64,000 bases of DNA from Acidobacteriota bacterium (GCA_018268955.1 JAFDVO010000014.1:51705-115704); one strand, 5' to 3'. Positions 26,760-35,711 are shown, numbered from the stretch's first letter. The notes: a model not told the origin generated them from the letters alone. Numbers and translations: made by a program.

Positions 26760-27884
26760 CTACGCGCTGCGCTTCGTGGAGCGCGCAATCGCGAGCGCGA
26801 GGATGCCGACGCTCCAGGCGGCGAGCGCCAGCGCCTGCGGCCAGAGTGTCTCGAGCCCCACGCCCTTGAGGAAGATGGACCGGAGGATGACGAGGAAGTA
26901 GCGAAGCGGAATGAGATAGGTGATCGGCTGGATGGCCGCGGGCATGTTCTCGATCGGGAACACGAAGCCCGACAGCAGCATCATCGGCATCAGGAAGAAG
27001 AACGTCGTCGTCATCATCGCCTGCTGCTGCGTCTGCGAGATGGTGGAGACGAACAGGCCGAGGCCGAGCGTGCTGACGAGATATAAGAGCGTGAGGGCGA
27101 AGAGCAGGGCGTAGCTCCCGCGCATCGGCACGTGGAACCAGAGGATCGCCACCGAGAGTACGAGCAGGACGTCGATCATCCCCACCAGCCCGTACGGCAG
27201 CAGCTTGCCGATGATCAGCTCGGCGCGCGTGAGTGGCGTGACGTTCAACTGCTCGAGCGTGCCCAGTTCCTTCTCGCGCACGACAGCCATCGACGACAGG
27301 TTCGTCGTCACGACCAGCAGCAGGAGCGCGACGATTCCCGGGATCATGAAGTCGCGGCTCTCGAGGCGCGGGTTGAACCACACACGCACCACGGGCTGGA
27401 TGGACGCCTGTCCGCCCGATGCGACTGCCTGGCCTGCACCTGCCGCACGTTCCTGTGCGTACCCGGCGATCAGGTTCGTCGCATAGGACAGCGAGACGCC
27501 CGCAGAGTTGGCGTCGCTGCCGTCGGCCACGATCTGCACGGCCTGTGCACGTCCGCTGGCGAGAGCTGCGCCATACCCTTGCGGGAGCACGAGCGCCATC
27601 CAGGCATCCCCACGTTCGAGGACGCGGTCCACGTCGTTCGGGCTGTTCACCACGCCGATGACCGAGAACGTGGGGGACGCGTCGAACCTGGCGATCAGGT
27701 CGCGCGTCGCAGCCGATCGGTCGGCGTCCGCCACGATGACCGGCACGTTCCTGATGTCCGTGGTGGCCGCATACGCCAGCGCAAAGAGCTGGATGATCGG
27801 CGCCATGATCACGATCCCGAACAACCGGGGATCCTGCCCGAGCTCGATGAGTTCCTTCCAGATCAGGAAGCGGATGCGGCGCAT
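26760..27884 (-). CDS. ABC-2 type transporter permease (YbhR/YhiI-like)
   Basis: 374 residues, starting MRRIRFLIWKELIELGQDPR. One N-terminal helix, a periplasmic domain of about 150 residues, then five C-terminal helices. It contains the ABC-2 signature region VVREKELGTLEQLNVTPLTR followed by GFVFPIENMPAAIQPITYLIPLRYF. It is last of the seven-gene efflux operon and 1 bp after its paralogue, with which it would form the membrane channel. Confidence 0.9.
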   Translation of the reverse strand: MRRIRFLIWKELIELGQDPRLFGIVIMAPIIQLFALAYAATTDIRNVPVIVADADRSAATRDLIARFDASPTFSVIGVVNSPNDVDRVLERGDAWMALVLPQGYGAALASGRAQAVQIVADGSDANSAGVSLSYATNLIAGYAQERAAGAGQAVASGGQASIQPVVRVWFNPRLESRDFMIPGIVALLLLVVTTNLSSMAVVREKELGTLEQLNVTPLTRAELIIGKLLPYGLVGMIDVLLVLSVAILWFHVPMRGSYALLFALTLLYLVSTLGLGLFVSTISQTQQQAMMTTTFFFLMPMMLLSGFVFPIENMPAAIQPITYLIPLRYFLVILRSIFLKGVGLETLWPQALALAAWSVGILALAIARSTKRSA

Positions 27885-27885
27885 G

Positions 27886-28998
27886 TCAGCTCCACTGCCT
27901 CCGCAGCCGAAGGGACGCCAGTGCAAGCACCCCGAGGGAGAAACCCGCGAGCGACAGCAGTTGCGGCCACACGACGTCGAGGCCGGCGCCCTTGAGCACG
28001 ATCGCCCGCAGCGCGATGAGGAAGTAGCGCGCCGGGACGATGTAGGTGATTGCCTGCAGCACCGCCGGCATGCTGGCAATCGGGAAGATGAAGCCGGACA
28101 GCATCAGCGTCGGCAGGAACGACGCGAGCACCGCCACCTGGAATGCCACCTGCTGCGTCTCGGCAATGCTGGAGACGAGCAGCCCCAGCCCGAGTGCCCC
28201 GACGAGGTACAACGAGATCGTTCCCAGCAGCAGCAGCCATGAGCCCCGCTGCGGCAGCCCGAACAGCAGCATCGCCACGAACAGGATGGCGAGTGCTGAC
28301 AGCAGCGCAATCAGGTAGTACGGGATTGTCTTGCCGAGCACGAAGGAGCCCGCGTCCAATGGCGCCATGCGCACCTGCTCCATCGTCCCGCGTTCTTTCT
28401 CGCGGACAATCGACAGCGAGGTGGACACGACCGACGTGATCATGACGATGTAGGCGATGAGGCCAGGCACGAGGAATAGCGTGCTCCGGAGTTCGGGGTT
28501 GTACCAGACCCGTGGCAGTGCCGTCACCAACGGGCCTTGCATCGTGCCGGCCACGAGCCTGTATTTCGATGATTCGCTCTGCAGAATCGTGAGCGCGTAG
28601 CCCATGACGGTCGTGGCGGTGTTCGCGTTGTCGCCGTCGATCAACACCTGCACCGACACGGTGCGTCCGGCGGTCAGCTCTCGCGAGAGCCCGTCCGGGA
28701 TGACGAGGACGATGCGCGCCGCGCCGCGGTTCATGAGGTCCGTGAGCTGCTGCGGGCTCCGGATGTCCGCCACCAGATCGAAGTAGCCGGAGTTGACGAA
28801 GGCGGAGACGAGCGACCGGCTTGCCGCGCTCCGGTCGCGATCCTCGACGGCCAGCCGCACGTGACGGATGTCCCAGTTCAGCGCATACCCGTAGACCAGC
28901 AGGAAGAACGCGGGCACGAACAGCAGCACGAGAAGGGACCGTCGGTCCCTCAGGATCTGACGCACCTCCTTGCGGCCGACGCTCAGCGCCTTGCGCAT
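27886..28998 (-). CDS. ABC-2 type transporter permease (YbhS-like)
   Basis: 370 residues with the same layout as its downstream paralogue: N-terminal helix after MRKALSVGRKEVRQILRDRR, a periplasmic domain, then VREKERGTMEQVRMAPLD and FIFPIASMPAVLQAITYIVPARYF. The pair corresponds to YbhS and YbhR of E. coli. Its start shares one base with the stop of the ATPase gene before it. Confidence 0.9.
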   Translation of the reverse strand: MRKALSVGRKEVRQILRDRRSLLVLLFVPAFFLLVYGYALNWDIRHVRLAVEDRDRSAASRSLVSAFVNSGYFDLVADIRSPQQLTDLMNRGAARIVLVIPDGLSRELTAGRTVSVQVLIDGDNANTATTVMGYALTILQSESSKYRLVAGTMQGPLVTALPRVWYNPELRSTLFLVPGLIAYIVMITSVVSTSLSIVREKERGTMEQVRMAPLDAGSFVLGKTIPYYLIALLSALAILFVAMLLFGLPQRGSWLLLLGTISLYLVGALGLGLLVSSIAETQQVAFQVAVLASFLPTLMLSGFIFPIASMPAVLQAITYIVPARYFLIALRAIVLKGAGLDVVWPQLLSLAGFSLGVLALASLRLRRQWS

Positions 28999-29927
28999 CA
29001 GAACCCCGCCTCCGCCACGACTTCCAGGAACACGTCTTCGAGCGACGGCTCGACCGGCTCGATGCGACGGGCCTGGACGCCACGCTCGGCGAGCACGTCG
29101 CGCAGGTGCTCGACAGCCCCCTGGTCGTGCGCGCGCATGACCGCATGGACGGCGGTCCCGAACACGCTCGTCTTCTCGACATCGTCCATGGCGTCGAGCA
29201 CGCGCATGGCATTCACGGGATCCTCGGACTGCACCTCGAGGATGGTGCGTCCCGCGAACACGCGCTTCAGTTCCGTGGTCGAGCCGAGCGCCGCCAGCCG
29301 ACCCGCGTGGATGATCGCAATGCGGTGGCAATGCTCCGCTTCATCGAGGTAGTGAGTGGTGACGAGAACGGTGACACCCGACTCCGTGAGCTGGTCGATC
29401 AACGTCCAGAACTGGCGGCGCGAGACCGGGTCGACGCCTCCGGTCGGCTCGTCGAGGAAGACGATTGGCGGCTGGTGCAGGATGGCGCAGCCGAGCGCGA
29501 GACGCTGTCGCCACCCGCCGGCGAGCTCAGACGCCTTCGTGTCCTCGCGGCCGTGCAGTCCCGCCATCTCCATGACGAACGCCCGCCGCTCCTCGAACGC
29601 GGCGCCCGAGAGACCGTAGATCCCGCCGAAGAAGCGGATGTTCTGGTCGACGGTGAGCTGCTCGTACAGCGAGAACCGCTGCGACATGTAGCCGATGCGG
29701 CGCTTGACCCCCTCGGGGTCCCTACCGACGTCCACATCCCCGACCGTCGCGGTGCCGCTGGTCGGCTTCAGCAGCCCACACAGCATGCGGATCGTGGTGG
29801 ACTTGCCTGCGCCGTTGCTGCCCAGGAAGCCGAAGACCTCGCCCTTCCGCACGTCGAACGACACGTGGTCGACGGCGACGAAGTCGCCGAAGACCCTGGT
29901 CAGCTCACGCACGGTGATCGCGTTCAT
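28998..29927 (-). CDS. ABC-2 exporter ATPase, second of the operon
   Basis: 309 residues with Walker A GSNGAGKST, signature LAGGWRQRLALG (a divergent LSGGQ), Walker B IVFLDEPTGGVDP and switch VLVTTH. The C-terminal 80 residues are the DUF4162-type extension ending in SLEDVFLEVV. In E. coli YbhF two such ATPases are fused; here they are separate genes (the other is at 31252) with tolC between them. Confidence 0.9.
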   Translation of the reverse strand: MNAITVRELTRVFGDFVAVDHVSFDVRKGEVFGFLGSNGAGKSTTIRMLCGLLKPTSGTATVGDVDVGRDPEGVKRRIGYMSQRFSLYEQLTVDQNIRFFGGIYGLSGAAFEERRAFVMEMAGLHGREDTKASELAGGWRQRLALGCAILHQPPIVFLDEPTGGVDPVSRRQFWTLIDQLTESGVTVLVTTHYLDEAEHCHRIAIIHAGRLAALGSTTELKRVFAGRTILEVQSEDPVNAMRVLDAMDDVEKTSVFGTAVHAVMRAHDQGAVEHLRDVLAERGVQARRIEPVEPSLEDVFLEVVAEAGF

Positions 29928-31255
29928 CGTCCTGCCGCCCGGTTCAGGCGCGCCTCGGCCAGCCGCGCGGACGCAATCGCCTGCGTGCGGTCGAGCTCGG
30001 CCTGCAGCACCGCAACCTGCGCGTCCACGACATCGGTGCTCGTCGCCACACCTGCGGCAAACCGATCGCCGACGACGCGTCGCGCTTCCGTGGCGGCACG
30101 TACAGCGGCGTCGGCGGCATCGAGAGCCGCCTTGTTGGACTGCAGTTCCGAGAGCCGCTGCCGGATTTCGAGAGACACCGTCGAGTCGAACTCGGCGAGC
30201 CTGGCCTGCAGGGCCCGCACGCCTGCGCTCGCTTCAGCCACCTCGGACTTTGCGCGCCCTCCGTCGAACAGCGGCCAGCTTACGTTCACCCCCGCGTCCC
30301 ACGATTCCCGCCAGTCACTGACACGCGGGAAGATACGCGGGTTCGGCCGTGCGTAGTCGACGCCGCCGGCCACGGCGACGACAGGACGCCGACCCGCGTC
30401 CGCTGCGCGCTGACGCGCAGTTGCCGCATCCACACGCTGGATGAGCGCCTGCCGTTCCGGCCTGTGCTCCTTCGCGGCCGCGACGAGTGCGTCGAAGGTC
30501 GCGTCGACGGTCGGCGGCACCAACGGCGCATCCGGCTCGATGCGCGTGCCTGGCTCGGCGTCGATGAGGCGGGCGAGGTCGGCTTCCGCCACTTCTCGCG
30601 TCGTCCGTGCCTGGACGCTGAGCATCCGCTGCCTGGCTTCCTGCGCTTCGGCGCTCAGCACGTCGTTCGGCGCGATGAGCCCCGCCTCGAACTGGTTCCT
30701 CGCGTCGCGCACATGCTCGCGCATCCGTGCCAGCGATTCGTCGACGACACGCTGCGACTCGCGGGCGACGACCAGGCCCCAGAACGCGCGCGTCACGTCA
30801 AGGCGCACGTCCAGCTCGGTCGTGTCCACGTCGTGTACCGAGGCAGCCTCTTCAAGACGAGCGGCCTGCTCGATCGCCTGCAGCCGACCAGACGTGTAGA
30901 TTGGCCACTGCACGTCGAGGCGCGCGCGGTAGTTGTCCGGAATGTCCGGGTAGATGACGCGGAGCTGATTGTTGGGAAGCAGGATGCCGAACTGGTCGAC
31001 GTGATTCGTCCGCGTGTACCCGCCAACAGCCGCCACCTGCGGCCGTTCCGCCGCCCTGCGTTCGCCGACGATGGCGGTCGCTGCCTCGCCGCGGGCTTTC
31101 GCTTCGGCGATCCGGTGGCTGGCCCCGACCGCGCGCGCGACCGCCTCGTCAAGGGAGATGGTCAGCGTCGATGAGGGCCCCTGGCTGAACGCTGGCGTGG
31201 TCGCCAGCGAAAGCACCCCGATGAGCGTCGCACGGAAGAGAGCAGCTGGACTCAC
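29924..31255 (-). CDS. TolC-family outer-membrane efflux protein
   Basis: 443 residues. A signal peptide ending near TPAFSQ is followed by two repeats of the outer-membrane efflux protein fold, each with long Ala/Arg/Glu-rich helices (LDEAVARAVGASHRIAEAKA; RIAEAKARGEAATAI). It forms the outer duct of the tripartite pump. It overlaps the ATPase genes on both sides by 4 bp, so the duct is made with the pump. It could also serve the adaptor at 2276-3481, which lacks its own. Confidence 0.88.
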   Translation of the reverse strand: MSPAALFRATLIGVLSLATTPAFSQGPSSTLTISLDEAVARAVGASHRIAEAKARGEAATAIVGERRAAERPQVAAVGGYTRTNHVDQFGILLPNNQLRVIYPDIPDNYRARLDVQWPIYTSGRLQAIEQAARLEEAASVHDVDTTELDVRLDVTRAFWGLVVARESQRVVDESLARMREHVRDARNQFEAGLIAPNDVLSAEAQEARQRMLSVQARTTREVAEADLARLIDAEPGTRIEPDAPLVPPTVDATFDALVAAAKEHRPERQALIQRVDAATARQRAADAGRRPVVAVAGGVDYARPNPRIFPRVSDWRESWDAGVNVSWPLFDGGRAKSEVAEASAGVRALQARLAEFDSTVSLEIRQRLSELQSNKAALDAADAAVRAATEARRVVGDRFAAGVATSTDVVDAQVAVLQAELDRTQAIASARLAEARLNRAAGR

Positions 31256-32178
31256 GACAGTTCTCCGAGTCTGGTGACGAACACGTCCTCGAGCGACGCA
31301 GGCACCGGGCGGATCGACGTGACCGGCACGTCACGCGCCCGTAGCTCACTGGCGATCCACTCAACGCCTGCGGCTGTCTGCGCGAGGCGTACATGGGCAC
31401 GCTCGCCAAAGCTCTGGACGTCGACAACGCCTGGAAGCGACCTGAGGACCGCGATTGCGCGGCGGTGGTCGGGCGCGATGACCTCGATCAACGCACCGGG
31501 CAGCGCGGCACGGAGCCGGTCCGGGCGGTCGAGCGCGAGGAGCTGGCCCTGGTGCAGGAGCGCGACTCTCGAGCAACGCTCGGCCTCGTCGAGGTAGGGC
31601 GTGGACATCACGATGGTGATGCCCTGCGAGAGGAATTCCGACAGCAGCTTCCAGAACTCACGACGTGAGACCGGGTCGACGCCGGTGGTCGGCTCGTCGA
31701 GGACCATCAGCCGCGGTTCGTGGACGAGGGTGCAGGCAAGCGCCAGCTTCTGCTTCATGCCGCCTGACAGCTGCCCGGCGAGCCGCCCTCCGAAGGCGGT
31801 CAGCTGCGTCATCTCGAGGAGCCGATCACGCCTGGCGGTGTAGTCCCGCATGCCGTGGATCTCGGCGAAGAACGCGATGTTTTCGTTGACGCTGAGATCG
31901 GCGTAGAGGCTGAACCGCTGCGACAGGTAGCCCACCTTGTCCGTGAGCTCCCGGTGCTGGACGACCGGATCGGCGTCGAGCACGCGGATGCGCCCGGCGT
32001 CCGCGCGCAGCAGGCCGCAGAGCAGTCGAATCGTCGTTGTCTTCCCGGCGCCGTCCGGACCGATGAGGCCGAACATCTCGCCCTCCGCGATCGACAGCGA
32101 GAGCTCGCGGACCGCCTCCACCTTCCCGTACCGTCGGGAGACCCGGTCGAAGACGACCGCCTCAGCGAGCGAAGACAA
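31252..32178 (-). CDS. ABC-2 exporter ATPase, first of the operon (TTG start)
   Basis: 308 residues with Walker A GPDGAGKTT, signature LSGGMKQKLALA, Walker B LMVLDEPTTGVDP and the C-terminal ASLEDVFVTRLGELS. The switch region reads IVMSTPYLDEAERC, so proline stands where the usual histidine would be (STPYLDEAE rather than TTHYLDEAE). That could weaken hydrolysis and leave the second ATPase dominant. The start is inferred: TTG at 32178, with GGAGGCGGAG just upstream, gives MSSLAEAVVFDRV and overlaps the adaptor gene by 17 bp; no ATG or GTG fits. Confidence 0.85.
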   Translation of the reverse strand: MSSLAEAVVFDRVSRRYGKVEAVRELSLSIAEGEMFGLIGPDGAGKTTTIRLLCGLLRADAGRIRVLDADPVVQHRELTDKVGYLSQRFSLYADLSVNENIAFFAEIHGMRDYTARRDRLLEMTQLTAFGGRLAGQLSGGMKQKLALACTLVHEPRLMVLDEPTTGVDPVSRREFWKLLSEFLSQGITIVMSTPYLDEAERCSRVALLHQGQLLALDRPDRLRAALPGALIEVIAPDHRRAIAVLRSLPGVVDVQSFGERAHVRLAQTAAGVEWIASELRARDVPVTSIRPVPASLEDVFVTRLGELS

Positions 32179-33196
32179 TCTCCGCCTCCACAGGCATGCC
32201 GCTCTTGAACGTCCCGTTCGCGTTATCGAGGGCGACCTTGATGCGGTACACCAGCTTGGAGCGGTCTTCAGCCGTCTGCACGTTGCGCGGCGTGAACTCC
32301 GCACGCTCGGAGATGTAGCTGATGCGTCCCGGCACTCCGGGACCGCCCGCATCGGTGAACACCGTCACCGTGTCGCCGACGCGCAGCCGGGGCACGTAGG
32401 GTTCGTCCACATAGACGTTCGCCCACGGGTGGTCGAGGTCGGTGATGACCAGGATGGGTGCCCGTGGCTGAATGAGCTCGCCTTCGTCGGCCACGGTCGT
32501 CGTGACCACGCCGCTCACGGGCGCGACGATCGTGGCGTCGGACAGGGACTTCTGCAGCGTCGCCACCTGGGCAGCTGCGGCATCGACACGGGCGCGCGCG
32601 GCGTCGACCTCCTCGCGCCTGGCGCCCGCACGGACGCGGGCGAGCCCCTGCTCGGCAACGCGGATCCGCTCGCGTGCCGCCTGCACGCGCTCGCGCGCGA
32701 CATCCCGCCTCGCCACCGCATCGTCTCGCTGTTTGCGGGAGCCGGAATTCGCCGCGAGCAGCTGCTCGAAGCGCTGCACGTCCAGTTCGGCGCTCGCGAG
32801 TTCGGCTTCGGCTGGCGGCACGTCGGCCCGCGCCGCACCGAGCTGCGCTTCCGATTGGCGCACATCCTCAGGTCGTGCGCCTGCCTGAAGGAGGCGCAGC
32901 TGCGCCTCGGCCTGCGCGACGTCTGCACGCGCCCTGTTGAGTGCCAGCTCGGTATCTGCTGTGTCGAGCACCGCGACAACCGCGCCTTTGTCCACGTGTG
33001 TGCCTTCCGACACCTTGCGTTCGATCAGTCTTCCGGCGACCGTCGAGGCCACCTGCACTTCGGTCGCGTCCACCTGACCCGATACGCGAATCCGATCGGA
33101 GGGGGGCGCAGCACGGCAGCCAGCCGCGAGCGCAGCGGAGAGCGTCACGAGGAGGGTCGCCAGGCAAGCAGACGTGCGGCTGCGGTGTGTCGTCAT
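32162..33196 (-). CDS. HlyD-family adaptor lipoprotein (YbhG-like)
   Basis: 344 residues. A lipoprotein signal has lipobox LAAGC at about 22-26. The barrel-sandwich half (VASTVAGRLIERKVSEGTHV) precedes a long coiled coil of Ala/Arg/Glu (about 80-210), then the second half, APVSGVVTTTVADEGELIQP, and a C-terminal barrel. It joins the ABC-2 permeases to TolC. Its start overlaps the tetR stop by 4 bp. Confidence 0.9.
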   Translation of the reverse strand: MTTHRSRTSACLATLLVTLSAALAAGCRAAPPSDRIRVSGQVDATEVQVASTVAGRLIERKVSEGTHVDKGAVVAVLDTADTELALNRARADVAQAEAQLRLLQAGARPEDVRQSEAQLGAARADVPPAEAELASAELDVQRFEQLLAANSGSRKQRDDAVARRDVARERVQAARERIRVAEQGLARVRAGARREEVDAARARVDAAAAQVATLQKSLSDATIVAPVSGVVTTTVADEGELIQPRAPILVITDLDHPWANVYVDEPYVPRLRVGDTVTVFTDAGGPGVPGRISYISERAEFTPRNVQTAEDRSKLVYRIKVALDNANGTFKSGMPVEAEIVFAR

Positions 33197-33840
33197 GATC
33201 GGCCTTGATGGACAGAGGAACGGGCCGCGAACGCGCGTTGCAGCGCGCGCTTCACGTCCGCCATGAACGCGTCGGTACTGATGCGGCGGCCCACGACGGT
33301 CGGCGAGATCCGCCGCTGGGCTGCCTGGGCGCGGAGCGGCGCGCTCGCCACGAACATCACGATCGGCGCGATGGTGATGAAGTAGGCGCTCAGCGGGTGA
33401 ACGCCGTCGAACACGCCATCTTCCACGCCCGGCTTGAGGATGGCGGCGAACGCCTGGGGCACGGCCGCAACCGCGGCCATGGTGTCGGCGTCCAGATGCG
33501 TGCCCCCCTCGGCCACTTCCCGGAGCATGATGGAAGGGAAATGGGCGTGTGTCTCGATGTGCCGCACGAACGCCGATACCGCTGCGTCCAGGCGGGAGGC
33601 GGGGTCCAGCGGCCCGGAGGCAATCGCCTGCAGGTCCGCAGCGATGGCGCCGAAGGTCCGCCGCAGGAGCGCGCGATAGAGCCCCTGCTTGCTGCCGAAG
33701 TGGTAGTACAACATCGCCTTGTTCACCCGTCCGCGCCTGGCGATGTGGTCGACGCGGGCGCCCGCGTAGCCGCGCGCGGCGAATTCCAGCGCGGCCGCGT
33801 CGAGGATCCGGTCCGGGGAGACACGTGCGGGACGGGGCAT
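33193..33840 (-). CDS. TetR-family transcriptional regulator
   Basis: 215 residues. The N-terminal helix-turn-helix reads RILDAAALEFAARGYAGARV followed by VNKAMLYYHFGSKQGLYRAL, the standard TetR core. The C-terminal ligand domain (about 70-200) resembles the CecR/YbiH group that controls ybhGFSR pumps, which fits the operon. The gene is first in the seven-gene efflux operon and has a 16-bp palindrome directly before its start, so autorepression is likely. Confidence 0.92.
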   Translation of the reverse strand: MPRPARVSPDRILDAAALEFAARGYAGARVDHIARRGRVNKAMLYYHFGSKQGLYRALLRRTFGAIAADLQAIASGPLDPASRLDAAVSAFVRHIETHAHFPSIMLREVAEGGTHLDADTMAAVAAVPQAFAAILKPGVEDGVFDGVHPLSAYFITIAPIVMFVASAPLRAQAAQRRISPTVVGRRISTDAFMADVKRALQRAFAARSSVHQGRS

Positions 33841-33843
33841 TGA

Positions 33844-33859
33844 AACTAACCAGTTAGTT
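33844..33859. promoter_or_regulatory. TetR operator palindrome
   Basis: AACTAAC-CA-GTTAGTT is a perfect 7-bp inverted repeat with a 2-bp spacer, 3 bp before the tetR start codon and 26 bp before the divergent epimerase gene. It sits in an AT-rich patch (to about 33870) that stands out from its surroundings. Repressor bound here could control both directions. Confidence 0.8.
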
Positions 33860-33885
33860 AACTACGATCACTCTACACGAACACC

Positions 33886-34800
33886 ATGAAGATTGTCATT
33901 GCCGGCGGAACCGGCTTCCTGGGGCGCCCGTTGTGCGAGGGGCTCGTGCGCGACGGCCACGAGGTCGTCGTCCTGACGAGAAGCGAGCACGCCAGCGTCC
34001 CGGCCGGCGTACGCGCGGTCGCGTGGGACCCGAAGCGTGCAGCCGCACCGTGGGCCGGCGAGATCGACGGCAGCGCTGCGGTGATCAACCTGGCCGGCGA
34101 GCCGATCGCCGACCACCGCTGGACCGCCGCGCAGAAGCACCGGATCGAGGACAGCCGCGTTGCCGCCACCGAGCGGATCGTCCAGGCGATTGCCAGCGCC
34201 GAAGCGCCGCCAGCACTGCTCCTCAACGGGTCGGCCGTGGGCTTCTACGGTCATTGCGGCGATGCCGTGGTGACGGAAGAGACCGGCGCGGGGCACGACT
34301 TTCTCGCAGCCGTGTGTCGCCGGTGGGAAGCACAGGCAGTGGCCGCCAGCTCATCGACCACGCGCGTGGTCTGCCTGCGCACCGGGCTCGTGCTGTCGAA
34401 ACGGGGCGGGGCGCTCCCGAAACTGCTGCCGGCCTTCAAGCTTGGTGTCGGCGGCCGCCTCGGCAGCGGCAAGCAGTACTGGCCGTGGATCCATCACCAG
34501 GACTGGGTGAACCTCGTCCGGTTCATCGTGGCCACGCCGGGCGTGGTGGGCCCCATCAACGCAACGGCGCCCGCGCCCGTGACCAACGCGGAGTTCAGCG
34601 GTGAACTGGGTCGTGCCCTCGGCCGCCCGACGTTCTTCCCCGTGCCGCGCCTGGCGCTGGTCGTCCTCCTCGGCGAGATGGCCGACGCAATGCTGCTCTC
34701 CGGCCAGCGCGCCGTTCCCGCCCGGGCACAGCAACTCGGCTTCACGTTCGCGTATCCGACGCTCGCACTCGCCCTCGACGCCATCCTCCACCACGAATGA
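33886..34800 (+). CDS. TIGR01777/SDR39U1-like NAD(P)-binding epimerase
   Basis: 304 residues beginning MKIVIAGGTGFLGRPLCEGL, a dinucleotide-binding GxxGxxG. The family blocks AVINLAGEPIADHRWTAAQK, SAVGFYG, and C-terminal DUF1731 region (NATAPAPVTNAEFSGELGRA) place it in the extended SDR group related to cell-division inhibitor SulA-like/YfcH proteins. The catalytic Tyr/Lys pattern of classical SDRs is not evident. Divergent from the tetR operon with a shared operator region. The physiological substrate is unknown in this family. Confidence 0.88.
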   Translation: MKIVIAGGTGFLGRPLCEGLVRDGHEVVVLTRSEHASVPAGVRAVAWDPKRAAAPWAGEIDGSAAVINLAGEPIADHRWTAAQKHRIEDSRVAATERIVQAIASAEAPPALLLNGSAVGFYGHCGDAVVTEETGAGHDFLAAVCRRWEAQAVAASSSTTRVVCLRTGLVLSKRGGALPKLLPAFKLGVGGRLGSGKQYWPWIHHQDWVNLVRFIVATPGVVGPINATAPAPVTNAEFSGELGRALGRPTFFPVPRLALVVLLGEMADAMLLSGQRAVPARAQQLGFTFAYPTLALALDAILHHE

Positions 34801-34810
34801 CCGTCGTTTC

Positions 34811-34880
34811 GAACTCAGAACGCAGAACTCTGAATTCTGAATCCAGTTCTGACTTCTGAGTTCTCAGTTCTAAGTTCCAC
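34811..34880. repeat. perfectly phased inverted array, ten 7-bp units
   Basis: Five units read GAACTCA, GAACGCA, GAACTCT, GAATTCT and GAATCCA (34811-34845). They are followed without a gap by five in reverse sense: GTTCTGA, CTTCTGA, GTTCTCA, GTTCTAA and GTTCCAC (34846-34880). Period 7 is kept throughout, and the two halves are complementary, so a hairpin of about 30 bp can form. It lies between two plus-strand genes. Confidence 0.9.
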
Positions 34881-34942
34881 GGTCTACCGTCTTTCAGGTA
34901 TTCCCTTGTCCGCGGGTTGGGCGCGTGGGAGCATAGCGCCCC

Positions 34943-35584
34943 ATGCACATGTCCCTTCCCGCGTGCGCCATCTCCGCGCTGCTCGTCACTGCGTCACTGC
35001 ACGCGCAGGAACTGGCGCCTCGCGCGGCGGTTGCGCAGAAGCTCGACGTCGCAAAGGCACGCGTCTACGTCGTGACCCTCCAACCGCACGCACCATCGAT
35101 CTCGCCGGGCGGGCACGCGACGAACCGCGTCCTCGTCTACCTGGACGAGGGGACGATGACGAGGAAAGATGGGGACGGCCCGGTGGAGACGATCTCGTTC
35201 ACGCGAGGCGACGTGCGCTGGAGGCCAGCATCAGGCGCGTACGTCTCCGAGAACACCGGCACCGCGCCGATTCGCATTCTCGAGATCGACCTGAAGGGTC
35301 CACCATCCGGCCCTGCGCCCACCACGAAGCTGGATGCGCCACTGGTCGACCCGAAGCACTACGGAGTGGTGCTCGAGAACGAGCAGGTGCGCGTGCTGCG
35401 CGTCCACTTCGACCCGCACGACGTTGGCGCACAGCACGAGCACATCCTCGATCGCGTCGTCATCTACATGAACGATCAAGGATCGATGAAGGCCGACGAT
35501 GTCCGGATGGCTGGAGCGGCCGTGCACACGGAACGCAACGACGCAGGCACGCCAGCGGACCGGATTGCGGTGGAGCTCAGGTAG
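34943..35584 (+). CDS. secreted double-cupin protein of unknown function
   Basis: 213 residues with a short signal peptide (cleavage near LHAQ, about 22). Two cupin-like halves follow. The first (about 40-115) has the pattern VYVVTLQPHAPSISPGGHAT then VLVYLDEGT. The second (about 130-205) has VLENEQVRVLRVHFDPHDVG then HEHILDRVVIYMND. The second repeat keeps the HxH-like metal positions (QHEHI) better than the first. No close function is recognisable. Confidence 0.65.
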   Translation: MHMSLPACAISALLVTASLHAQELAPRAAVAQKLDVAKARVYVVTLQPHAPSISPGGHATNRVLVYLDEGTMTRKDGDGPVETISFTRGDVRWRPASGAYVSENTGTAPIRILEIDLKGPPSGPAPTTKLDAPLVDPKHYGVVLENEQVRVLRVHFDPHDVGAQHEHILDRVVIYMNDQGSMKADDVRMAGAAVHTERNDAGTPADRIAVELR

Positions 35585-35585
35585 G

Positions 35586-35710
35586 GGCAGGCAAGGCCTG
35601 GAGAGCCTGGACGGCCGGGAACCGTCCCAGTTGTGCCCCGTCCGATGTTGGCGCTCGGCCCGGCCCTCCCGGCCCTCCCGACCCTCCTGGCCTTTCCGGA
35701 CTTCTCGGCC
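35586..35710. repeat. inverted array, 9-bp period
   Basis: Left arm (35586-35630) units: GGCAGGCAA, GGCCTGGAG, AGCCTGGAC, GGCCGGGAA and CCGTCCCAG. Right arm (35666-35710) units: CTCCCGGCC, CTCCCGACC, CTCCTGGCC, TTTCCGGAC and TTCTCGGCC. The reverse complement of CTCCCGGCC, GGCCGGGAG, matches the left-arm unit GGCCGGGAA. It fills the gap between the convergent cupin and DUF1501 genes. Confidence 0.85.
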
Positions 35711-35711
35711 C

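Noticed and set aside
26760..28079. 439-codon reading of the last permease
   Set aside because: The first 65 codons overlap the upstream permease gene; ATG 27884 gives a normal N-terminus.
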